Assembly: GCF_031769195.1 (NCBI RefSeq) | Contig: NZ_JAVHNP010000002.1 | Span: 620,001 to 684,000, forward strand | Source: Vreelandella sp031769195 | Lineage (GTDB): Bacteria > Pseudomonadota > Gammaproteobacteria > Pseudomonadales > Halomonadaceae | DNA length: 64,000 nt | Direction of reading: 5' to 3' | Shown: one piece after another, positions 35,088 through 42,921 of the stretch | How the letters are laid out: each line of letters opens with the position of its first letter | How positions within the stretch are numbered: the first letter of the stretch is position 1 | Notes under the pieces: generated by a model | What the model saw: the letters and a program-made list of their open reading frames with translations, nothing else | Databases searched by the model: none | What the model was told of the DNA's origin: nothing | Program-made: the position numbers and the translations under genes

Positions 35088-36163
35088 TGGCCACCTCCAC
35101 TGTCTGCCTGCGGCCGTTTGCCCGACTGGGCATCGCTGAGCAAACGGTGGATGCCCTTGGCTTCCACATCGCGTGGGTTCCAGTAAGGGTTGCGGGTCGC
35201 AATCTCGGTGGCTTGCTCCACATCTTCTACGCTAAAGCCTAGTTCGGAGAGTGCGCTGGGGGCACCGACAGCACGCCCCAAATCGTAAAGGCCAGCTGCC
35301 GCATCGTCGCAGCCCAGCGCACGCCCAATACGTGCCATCGCCTCGGGTACCGCAGGCGCGTTATAGGCCAGCGCATAAGGCAGCACAATGGTGTGTGTTT
35401 CCGCATGGGGAAGGTTGAAAGAGCCACCCAGGGTATGGCACAGCTTGTGGTGCAGCGACATACCCACCGAGCCCAGGCAAGTGCCGCACAGCCAAGCGCC
35501 GTAGAGCGCATCAGAGCGCGCTGCAACGTGGGTGGGGTCGTTGGCAATCACCGGCAGGCTTCGCGCCAGCGCCGCAATCCCCTCTTCTGCCATCAGCGCA
35601 ATCACCGGATTGCAGTCGCGGGCATACAGCGCCTCTACCGCGTGGGCAATAGCGTTAATCCCGCTGGTGCCTGACATCACCGCAGGCAGCGTTAGGGTCA
35701 GGTCAACGTCATAAATGACCGTTTCCGGTAGTACGTCCAGGGTGCGCTGGGTGGTTTTGATACCGTCGCTTGTTTCACCCAGGATCGGCGTCATTTCTGA
35801 GCCTGCGTAGGTGGTGGGTATCGCGATCTGAGGCAAGCCCGTGCGTAAGGCAATGGCTTTGCCTAAGCCGATGGTGGAGCCGCCACCAATGGCCACCGTG
35901 CAGTCTACCTTTAGCTCTTTAACCACCTTTAGGGCGCGCTTGGTTACCTCAACCGGTGTATGCATCACGGCATCCGCGTAAACGCCCACGCCCTTATCGC
36001 CCAGCAGTGCTAGTACGTGGCTTGCCTGCTCGTGCTGTTGAGGCGTGGCTAACACCAGGGCGCGGGAGCAGCCGAGATGTTCAAGCTCTTGCCTTAACTG
36101 AGCCAGGGTGGCTTGGCCAAATACCACCCGGGATGGCAGGCCATCATAAACAAAAGGTTGCAT
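35084..36163 (-). CDS. maleylacetate reductase (iron-type alcohol dehydrogenase family)
   Basis: 359 residues. NAD(P) loop VAIGGGSTIGLGKAIALR (about 92-109), PTTYAGSEMTPI (about 116-127), and His residues in HHKLCHTLGGSFNLPHAETH (about 232-251). The short length and TYAGSE motif fit maleylacetate reductases, which reduce maleylacetate to 3-oxoadipate with NADH. It is the natural next step after hydroxyquinol cleavage. Four-base overlap with the amidohydrolase gene. Confidence 0.88.
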   Translation of the reverse strand: MQPFVYDGLPSRVVFGQATLAQLRQELEHLGCSRALVLATPQQHEQASHVLALLGDKGVGVYADAVMHTPVEVTKRALKVVKELKVDCTVAIGGGSTIGLGKAIALRTGLPQIAIPTTYAGSEMTPILGETSDGIKTTQRTLDVLPETVIYDVDLTLTLPAVMSGTSGINAIAHAVEALYARDCNPVIALMAEEGIAALARSLPVIANDPTHVAARSDALYGAWLCGTCLGSVGMSLHHKLCHTLGGSFNLPHAETHTIVLPYALAYNAPAVPEAMARIGRALGCDDAAAGLYDLGRAVGAPSALSELGFSVEDVEQATEIATRNPYWNPRDVEAKGIHRLLSDAQSGKRPQADSGGGQ

Positions 36164-36246
36164 AAAACATTCCTTAGTCGTTTGAAGTCGGCTGTGTGCT
36201 CGCTACCCTCTACCTGCTAGCGGGCACACTTGTCGCGGCAGGTGAG

Positions 36247-37791
36247 CTAGCTCGCCTGCGCCTGCTTTCCCATGCCGGTAATGGCTTGCACCAGCGCATC
36301 CTCACTGACGTTGTCACCATCAAACTCTGCGGTGACGCGGCCGTCGTACATCGCGATAATGCGGTTACTCAAGCCCAGTACTTCGGGCATCTCTGATGAG
36401 ATCACCAACACGGCGTAGCCCGATTTAGCCAAGTCTTTGACGAGGGTGTGAATTTCAGATTTAGAACCGACATCAATGCCCCGCGTTGGCTCATCGAGAA
36501 TGAGCAATTTAGGCTGGGTATGCAGCCACTTGCCGATGACGATCTTCTGCTGATTACCGCCGCTTAAATTGCCGACCTTTTGGCGCCAGCTGGGCGTTTT
36601 GATTTTCATGGCTTGGTGGTATTTGTCGTAAACTTCTCGCTCTTTCGCACTGGTCATAAAGCCTAATGACGACACGCTAGAGAGGCTGGCCAATGTCATG
36701 TTGTCACGACAGTTCATGCCCAGAATCAGGCCCTGATCTTTGCGGTCTTCCGGTACTAACGCGACGCCGCTTACCACCGCATCGTGGGAGTTACGAAAAT
36801 TCACCACGTCACCATCAAGCACGACGTCACCAGTGGAAGGTTTGCGCAGGCCAAAGATGGTTTCTGCCACCTCTGAACGGCCCGCGCCTACCAGCCCATA
36901 CATGCCGACAATCTCGCCTTTGCGAACATTAAAACTGACATCCTCAAAGACACGCTTCACTGTCAGGTTACGCACTTCCAGCATGTTGTCGCCGAATTCA
37001 CTCGGTTTACTGGCATGATCAAGCGTTAGGCTGCGGCCGATCATCATCCGCGTGATTTCGTCTTCGTTGGTATCCGCGGTGTTGACCGTGCCGGTGTACT
37101 CGCCGTCTCGCAGCACAGAGATACGGTGCGACAGATGGAAAATTTCATCCATACGGTGGGAGATATACACAATGCCCACTCCCTGCTCGCACAGCGAATT
37201 GATCACGTCGTAAAGCACCGGTTTTTCATGGTCGGTCAGCGACGCCGTGGGCTCGTCAAACACCACCACGCGAGGGGTAAACGCCAGCGCACGGCCAATC
37301 TCAACCATTTGCTTCTTGGCAATGGAGAGCGAACCGACGATGTCGTCATGCTGAAAGCCACATTTGAGGCGTTCAAGAATCGCGTTAGTGTCTTCCCGCA
37401 GCTTTCGCCAATCCACGCGATTGAACGACTTTCTGGGCAGGCTGCCGAGAAAGATGTTTTCAGCAACCGTCATCTCAGCGACCAGCGACTGCTCCTGATG
37501 GATCAGTACAACCCCCGCGCGCTTGGCATGCTTGGGGTTTTCGAAAGCCATCTCCTGGCCACCCAGAACAATCGTGCCTTCGTTGGCCTGGTGTTTACCG
37601 GCCAGCACTTTCATCAGGGTCGATTTGCCAGCCCCGTTCTCACCCAGCAAGGCATGGACCTCACCGGGGCGAACGTCAAAATCAACGTTATTGAGCGCGA
37701 CCACACCGGGGAATCGCTTCGTGATGCCCTGAAGTTCTAGGATGGGTGCTGCATCGATGGGCTGACGTGATTGCGTTGAAGAGGCGTTCAT
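36247..37791 (-). CDS. sugar-type (CUT2) ABC transporter double ATPase
   Basis: 514 residues with two nucleotide-binding halves: Walker A GENGAGKST (about 53-61), signature-like LSIAKKQMVEIGRAL and Walker B VVVFDEPTASL in the first; degenerate GLVGAGRSEVAE, signature LSGGNQQK and LLILDEPTRGID in the second. RbsA-like architecture. Overlaps the upstream permease gene by four bases. CUT2 systems import monosaccharides, but also other polar compounds such as autoinducer-2; the operon suggests the aromatic-pathway substrate or a conjugate. Confidence 0.9.
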   Translation of the reverse strand: MNASSTQSRQPIDAAPILELQGITKRFPGVVALNNVDFDVRPGEVHALLGENGAGKSTLMKVLAGKHQANEGTIVLGGQEMAFENPKHAKRAGVVLIHQEQSLVAEMTVAENIFLGSLPRKSFNRVDWRKLREDTNAILERLKCGFQHDDIVGSLSIAKKQMVEIGRALAFTPRVVVFDEPTASLTDHEKPVLYDVINSLCEQGVGIVYISHRMDEIFHLSHRISVLRDGEYTGTVNTADTNEDEITRMMIGRSLTLDHASKPSEFGDNMLEVRNLTVKRVFEDVSFNVRKGEIVGMYGLVGAGRSEVAETIFGLRKPSTGDVVLDGDVVNFRNSHDAVVSGVALVPEDRKDQGLILGMNCRDNMTLASLSSVSSLGFMTSAKEREVYDKYHQAMKIKTPSWRQKVGNLSGGNQQKIVIGKWLHTQPKLLILDEPTRGIDVGSKSEIHTLVKDLAKSGYAVLVISSEMPEVLGLSNRIIAMYDGRVTAEFDGDNVSEDALVQAITGMGKQAQAS

Positions 37792-38747
37792 ATCCGCACC
37801 TCCTTGGCCGAGGGTGCATTAAGCTTCTTATCAATGATCAGCACAGAGATGAGAATCGCGCCGAGAATAACGAGTACGTAAAAAGCGGGTACCTGCATCA
37901 AATTCATGCCGTTGCGCAGAATACCGATGGCCAGTACGCCGCCTAGCGTGCCGACAATGCTGCCGTAGCCACCGGTTAACTTCGTACCGCCTAGCACTAC
38001 CGCCGTGATCACCCAAAGCTCGTAGTCTCGGCCAAGATTAGGCGTGGCGGCCCCCATTTGGCTGGCAAGCAGCACACCCGCGAGTGCCGCGAAAAACCCT
38101 ACGATGATGAAGTTGATCATCATGTGTCGGCCTAAACGAATGCCTGCATCAATGGAGGCTTCCGGATTACCTCCCACTGCAAAGGTATTGCGACCGTGCC
38201 CTGTGCGGGTCAGCACCAAGTGCATAATCAGCGTGCACACCAAAAAGATGATCGCCAGTGTCGGCATAGGGCCTACCGTGCTCATGCCGAAATCAGAGAA
38301 CGCAAAGTTCATGGCATAAAACGACTGTTCGCCGGTGTAGAGGAAGATTAAACCGCGTACTCCCAGCATTGCCCCAAGCGTTACGATGAACGCGTTCACG
38401 CCTGTTTTCCAAACGATTAAGCCATTCAGTGCGCCTAACAACATGCCAGAGCCAAGCGCGGCCAAGATCGCGAACGTCATGCTGAACTCTTGAAGCCCTA
38501 CCGCCAGAGAAGCGGCCAGCCCAAGCGTTGCGCCCACCGAAAGATCAATGTTGCCGTTGATCATGACCAGCGTCATGCCAAGCGCAATCAGGCCAATCGT
38601 CGAGGTTTGAACCAAAATATTGGTGATATTTCCCCATGACAGAAAATACTCTGACATGAAGCTGAAGAAGATAAAGATGGCGATCACGAACACCCAAATA
38701 GGCTGGATAACCGTTTTACCTCGGAAGAAACCTTTAATAGACATCAT
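37788..38747 (-). CDS. CUT2 ABC transporter permease
   Basis: 319 residues, eight to ten membrane helices, with the family blocks GMTLVMINGNIDLSVGATLG (about 58-77) and GRNTFAVGGNPEASIDAGI (about 178-196) preceding the ATPase-coupling loop. Forms a heteromeric channel with the other permease. Four-base overlap with the ATPase gene. Confidence 0.9.
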   Translation of the reverse strand: MMSIKGFFRGKTVIQPIWVFVIAIFIFFSFMSEYFLSWGNITNILVQTSTIGLIALGMTLVMINGNIDLSVGATLGLAASLAVGLQEFSMTFAILAALGSGMLLGALNGLIVWKTGVNAFIVTLGAMLGVRGLIFLYTGEQSFYAMNFAFSDFGMSTVGPMPTLAIIFLVCTLIMHLVLTRTGHGRNTFAVGGNPEASIDAGIRLGRHMMINFIIVGFFAALAGVLLASQMGAATPNLGRDYELWVITAVVLGGTKLTGGYGSIVGTLGGVLAIGILRNGMNLMQVPAFYVLVILGAILISVLIIDKKLNAPSAKEVRI

Positions 38748-38762
38748 GTGTACGCCTCCGCG

Positions 38763-39773
38763 TTATGAGTGGGTTGTCAGCAAGCGCTTACGCTTATTGG
38801 CAAGATCCAGCCATACCGCCAAGATGATGATGACCCAGGTCACTATCCATTGGATGTAATAGGGGTAGCCCATCAAGAGCAGTCCATTTTGGATAAACCC
38901 TAAGATCAAGACCCCCACCACCGTTTTCCAAATACTGCCCGCGCCACCCAGTAAGCTAGTGCCGCCAAGAATGATGCCGGCCAACACCAGTAGCTCGTAC
39001 CCCTGCCCTACGTTGTTTTGCGAGCCCATCACTCGAGAACCAAGAACAAGTGCTGCGCAGGCCACACAGAAGGCTGAAATCAGGTAGGTGCTAAAGACGC
39101 ACCAGTTTTTACGAATTCCAGAGTAAACGGCGGCCATCGGGTTACCACCGACGGCAAAAATGCGGCGGCCGTAACCGGTGTAAGACATCACGACTTGAAC
39201 CAAAATGGCCAACACCGCGAAGAGCAATATGGGAACGGCAATGCCGCCTAGATAGCCTCGGCCAAAGAACGCAAACCAAGTGCCTTCTTGATTGGCGATA
39301 TCAACGTTCTGACCACCGCTATAAATCAGCACAAACCCTTGTATAGCCGACAGCATTGCGAGCGTTACGATGAGCGAGTTAAGGCGCAAAAAGCCAATTA
39401 ACACGCCGTTCACGGCACCAATCATGAGCGTTAATGCAAACATGATGAGGATGGCATTCGTAGGGCCGATCTTATCGTGCAGATCCACCACCAATACCGT
39501 CGAGAATGACAGCATCGAACCTACCGAAAGATCCAAATTCCCGCCGATAATGACGACCGTTACCCCGACCGCAATAATGCCAATAATGGAAGCCTGTCGA
39601 ACCACTGTCATCATGTTCGACTGAGAAAGAAACTGCTCAGAGAACAGCGAGAAAACAAACATGCCGATTAGAAAAAATATCAGAATTCCCTGAGCCGAGA
39701 GGAAGCTCATCACGCTTGCCTTGCTGAGCCTTTCTGGCGATATCCTTGATTTGGATTGTTGTGCAGAAGCCAT
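38763..39773 (-). CDS. CUT2 ABC transporter permease
   Basis: 336 residues from ATG 39773 (AGGTG upstream; GTG at 39782 possible). Same family as the next permease: GVTVVIIGGNLDLSVGSML (about 72-90), GRRIFAVGGNPMAAVYSGI (about 203-221). About 8-10 helices. Two different permeases imply a heterodimer. Confidence 0.9.
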   Translation of the reverse strand: MASAQQSKSRISPERLSKASVMSFLSAQGILIFFLIGMFVFSLFSEQFLSQSNMMTVVRQASIIGIIAVGVTVVIIGGNLDLSVGSMLSFSTVLVVDLHDKIGPTNAILIMFALTLMIGAVNGVLIGFLRLNSLIVTLAMLSAIQGFVLIYSGGQNVDIANQEGTWFAFFGRGYLGGIAVPILLFAVLAILVQVVMSYTGYGRRIFAVGGNPMAAVYSGIRKNWCVFSTYLISAFCVACAALVLGSRVMGSQNNVGQGYELLVLAGIILGGTSLLGGAGSIWKTVVGVLILGFIQNGLLLMGYPYYIQWIVTWVIIILAVWLDLANKRKRLLTTHS

Positions 39774-39941
39774 GCTATTCACCTGTAAAAATCACTTTGG
39801 AAAGCACTGATGAGCACAATGGATAACCCGGTTATCCATTGCCTCTTTCAGCGCCGCCCAGCGCAGGAAACCTGTCGTCAGGTTGATACTGTTTTGCGGC
39901 GCAGGCGCTTAACGCGCCATACGCCAGACAGCACGCTTCAC

Positions 39942-40880
39942 CTAAAAAACGGGGCGGTCGAACTCGCTGAGGTTTTCAGCCGTGATTTTGGGGGTTTCGA
40001 AGAAGTTCATTTTAGGCACCTCTTCACCGGCCAATACATCCAGGGCCGTTTGCAGGGCGGCTTCTGCATCGTCAACAGGTGACTGATAAATAGAGCCGTA
40101 GTACTCGCCACGCTCAATGGCATCGTAGCCAACGGCGAAGTTAGTGGCGCCAATGAAGATAATCTCGCCTGCGCGGTCAGCGCCTTTCGCAGCGTTGAGT
40201 GCGCCAACTCCCATGTTGTCATCCCCCGAATAGACCCCATCGATACGGTCGTATTTGGTCAGGAAGTCTTCCATCACGCGCTGGGCACGCTCGCGGTTCC
40301 AGTTACCAGGCTGCGTTTCCAATAGCTCCACGCCTGGGCAAACCTCTGCAAGGCGATTTTCAAAACCCGCTGCCCGTTCTATCGCCGTGGTATAGCCAGG
40401 CTGGCCAGCAATTTGCACGATCTGACCTTCGCCCCCCAGGGCATCGCACATCATTTCAGCAGAGGAAACACCCTGCTGAACGTTATCTGGGCCAGAGAAC
40501 GCGGCAATAAACTCCATGCCCGCTTCAGCGATTTTAGAGTTGGTTATGACAACCGGAATGCCTGCACTGTGTGCTTGGCGAATCGCGGGGATGACTGCTT
40601 GGCCGTTGGTGGGCCAAATAATGATGGCATCAACACGCTGCTGGATAAGGTCCTGCATTTGGCCGATCTGTCGGGCCACATCGCCACCAGCATCCAGCAC
40701 CACGACATCCACATTGCCTTCACGCTCTGCAGCGGCTTCAAACGCGCTTTCATACGTCGTCTGGTAGCTATCGACACCGACGTTATTTTGGGTAATACCT
40801 ATACGATAAGGGCCTTCGGCGTGCGCTGCCGCAATCGTCATCAAGGTGACCGATGCAGCAATAGCGGTTTTCATGAACAT
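39942..40880 (-). CDS. periplasmic sugar-type binding protein of the CUT2 transporter
   Basis: 312 residues from ATG 40880 with AGGAG upstream; longer frames to 41123 are unsupported. Signal peptide MFMKTAIAASVTLMTIAAAHA. Peripla_BP_4 fold with GITQNNVGVDSYQTTYESAF, LIQQRVDAIIIWPTNGQAV (about 88-106) and GVYSGDDNMGVGALNA. First gene of the long minus-strand operon running to about 31.2 kb. Ligand unknown; its pocket residues cannot be judged from sequence alone. Confidence 0.9.
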   Translation of the reverse strand: MFMKTAIAASVTLMTIAAAHAEGPYRIGITQNNVGVDSYQTTYESAFEAAAEREGNVDVVVLDAGGDVARQIGQMQDLIQQRVDAIIIWPTNGQAVIPAIRQAHSAGIPVVITNSKIAEAGMEFIAAFSGPDNVQQGVSSAEMMCDALGGEGQIVQIAGQPGYTTAIERAAGFENRLAEVCPGVELLETQPGNWNRERAQRVMEDFLTKYDRIDGVYSGDDNMGVGALNAAKGADRAGEIIFIGATNFAVGYDAIERGEYYGSIYQSPVDDAEAALQTALDVLAGEEVPKMNFFETPKITAENLSEFDRPVF

Positions 40881-41237
40881 TTTGTTTCTCCTAGCATTTT
40901 TATTAATTGTTGTTTGGCTTACAGACTCGTAAGCCTGTGTTCGGAGCTTACTGCTCGGCTTTGTGGAGGCACAACGCGACCGCCCCACTGAAATGACCAA
41001 TTTGGTTTTTTTCATGCACCTCGCACTGAATCCCAGCCATCGTGGCCAACACCCGCTACGCTGGCACAAGGCTTTGGGATTAAAACGCAGTCTCTCTAGA
41101 CAGCTCTTGTACACAGCACGCACTTTGGGTTAATAGTTAATAACCACGCTAACTTCCTATTTCGATACGGCGGGCAACACCGGTACGCACTTAACTTCAT
41201 GACGCACTAATGCATTAAAAACAAGAGGATAATCCCC
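40881..41237. promoter_or_regulatory. divergent control region of the ABC operon and formamidase gene
   Basis: 357 bases, no supported gene. GGCTTAC-N6-GTAAGCC (40916-40922 with 40929-40935) is a perfect seven-base inverted repeat 36 bases before the binding-protein gene. A second imperfect palindrome, GGTTAATAGTTAATAACC (41128-41145), lies 93 bases before the formamidase gene. Both are candidate operators. Confidence 0.5.
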
Positions 41238-42557
41238 ATGCAACATGATCAAAGCGCAACACCTGTACGTAGAAGCGTTGTGGTTCAAGAGTTCACCAAC
41301 AGCGTATTAGACCCCCACGCCCCGATGCTGGGGCCGGTAGAGAATGGCGGTACCATCATCGCGAACACCGCCCCTGGCTGCTGGGGGCCAATGATTACAC
41401 CCCGTTTGCGGGGCGGGCATGAAGTGACCACCCCGGTGTTTATCGAGGGTGCCGAAGTAGGCGATGGCGTGGCAATACGGATACGCGAGATTACCGTGAC
41501 CTCGATTGCGACGGCTTCCGGGCACGACAGCTCACCGGAAGGCTTCTGCCTTGGCGACCCCTACGTGGCAGCGCGCTGCCCTACCTGCGATACCGTGTGG
41601 CCTGAAACGCACATTGAGGGTGTCGGGCAAGACGCGGTGAAATGTGATGTATGCAATAACCCGGTCAAACCCTTCGAGATTGTGCATGGCTATACGGTAA
41701 CGTTTGACGACACGCGCACCGTTGGCCTCACCGTGCCTAGCGATGTCGCTGCCACGTTCGCAAAACGCGCTGACCACTATTCAGCGCTACCCGACGGCAG
41801 CAAGCAGCACTCTATTCTTAACTATGCGCCTTCTGATATGCCGGGCACGCTGATTCGCACGCGCCCGTTTATGGGCCAGCTAGGCACGTGCCCTTCCATG
41901 CCGATGCCGGATAGCCACAACGCCGGAGATTTCGGCGCGTTTTTGGTTGGCGCTCCTCATGAATACGCCATCACTCCCGAGCAGCTAGCGGAGCATAAAA
42001 CCGATGGCCATATGGACATTGATGCCGTACGGGCAGGTGCCATTCTGATTGCGCCAGTCAAAGTGCCAGGTGCGGGTGTTTACATGGGCGATATGCACGC
42101 AGGCCAAGGCGATGGTGAAATTGCCGGACACACCATGGACGTTGCCGGCAGCGTTACCCTGCAGGTAGAAGTCGTCAAACACTACCCGCTAGATGGCCCG
42201 GTACTCTTTCCCCTACTGGAAGATTTGCCACCGCTAGCCAAGCCGTTCAGTGCCTCGGAAAAAGCCAAAGGGCAACGGCTTGCGGAAAAATGGGGCGTTG
42301 CTCATATCGAGCCGCTAGCGCCCATTTCAGTAGTCGGCACCGCCGCCAACCTGAACGACGCTATCGAAAACGGCCTGGAACGGGCAGCTAAGCTGCTGAA
42401 GGTAAGCGTCGCGGAGATCCGCAACCGAGCCACCGTTAACGGTGCTATTGAAATTGGCCGGGCACCGGGGGTTATTCAGGTGACGTTTTTAGCGCCGCTC
42501 GCGAAGCTGGATGAGGTAGGGCTGGGGGATTATGCCAGGGAGCAGTATGATTTGTAG
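41238..42557 (+). CDS. acetamidase/formamidase-family amidase
   Basis: 439 residues. FmdA-type: NGGTIIANTAPGCWGPMITP near 37-56, PSMPMPDSHNAGDFG (about 214-228), GVYMGDMHAGQGDGEIAGH (about 276-294). Two CxxC pairs (CPTCDTVWPE and CDVCNNP, about 114-142) form a zinc-ribbon-like insert often seen in bacterial members. Hydrolyses short amides such as formamide to acid and ammonia. Divergent from the ABC operon, hence likely co-regulated; suggests a formyl or amide nitrogen is released in the pathway. Confidence 0.87.
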   Translation: MQHDQSATPVRRSVVVQEFTNSVLDPHAPMLGPVENGGTIIANTAPGCWGPMITPRLRGGHEVTTPVFIEGAEVGDGVAIRIREITVTSIATASGHDSSPEGFCLGDPYVAARCPTCDTVWPETHIEGVGQDAVKCDVCNNPVKPFEIVHGYTVTFDDTRTVGLTVPSDVAATFAKRADHYSALPDGSKQHSILNYAPSDMPGTLIRTRPFMGQLGTCPSMPMPDSHNAGDFGAFLVGAPHEYAITPEQLAEHKTDGHMDIDAVRAGAILIAPVKVPGAGVYMGDMHAGQGDGEIAGHTMDVAGSVTLQVEVVKHYPLDGPVLFPLLEDLPPLAKPFSASEKAKGQRLAEKWGVAHIEPLAPISVVGTAANLNDAIENGLERAAKLLKVSVAEIRNRATVNGAIEIGRAPGVIQVTFLAPLAKLDEVGLGDYAREQYDL

Positions 42558-42734
42558 GTTCGTAAATAACATACTTACCCGTAAATGGTTTTAAACGAGG
42601 TATCCGTCAAATGTAACTTGCGGCGGCTGCCAACACTCAACTTTTATGTCTTTCAAACACAATCTGGACACAGTGAAAGACCGGTGCATTTTATAGAGGG
42701 CTTGCTGGGAAGGAAACGAAGGGCCTAGAAACGA

Positions 42735-42763
42735 AAAAAGCCCCTGACGAATCAGGGGCTTTT
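42735..42763 (-). terminator. intrinsic terminator of tRNA-Ser
   Basis: GCCCCTGA and TCAGGGGC pair around a CGAA loop (42740-42747 with 42752-42759), flanked by A and T runs; on the minus strand the T-run follows. It sits about ten bases after the encoded CCA of the tRNA. Confidence 0.93.
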
Positions 42764-42770
42764 CGAGATA
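42735..42770. repeat. right copy of the att-like direct repeat, next to tRNA-Ser
   Basis: AAAAAGCCC at the left end and CTTTTCGAGATA at the right end are identical to the copy at 26378-26411, with the same orientation. It abuts the 3' end of the tRNA gene, the common integration place of islands. Confidence 0.5.
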
Positions 42771-42772
42771 AG

Positions 42773-42863
42773 TGGCGGAGGGACAGGGATTCGAACCCTG
42801 GATAGGCTATTAACCTATGCCGGTTTTCAAGACCGGTGCATTCAACCGCTCTGCCATCCCTCC
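42773..42863 (-). tRNA. tRNA-Ser(UGA)
   Basis: Class II tRNA with a long variable arm. Acceptor GGAGGGA (from 42863) pairs with TCCCTCC; the anticodon TGA is at 42829-42827 in the stem-loop CCGGTCTTGAAAACCGG; T-loop GGTTCGAATCC; discriminator G at 42776 and encoded CCA at 42775-42773. It reads UCA codons. Confidence 0.97.
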
Positions 42864-42921
42864 GGCTTATGGGTGCGTATAATAACAGCTTCCCCTTGTA
42901 AGTCAACGCCTTTTGAATAAA

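Noticed and set aside
40881..41123. N-terminal extension of the ABC binding protein
   Set aside because: The signal peptide and ribosome site place the start at 40880.
42691..42906. 71-residue minus-strand open frame over the tRNA
   Set aside because: It is the translated shadow of tRNA-Ser and its terminator.
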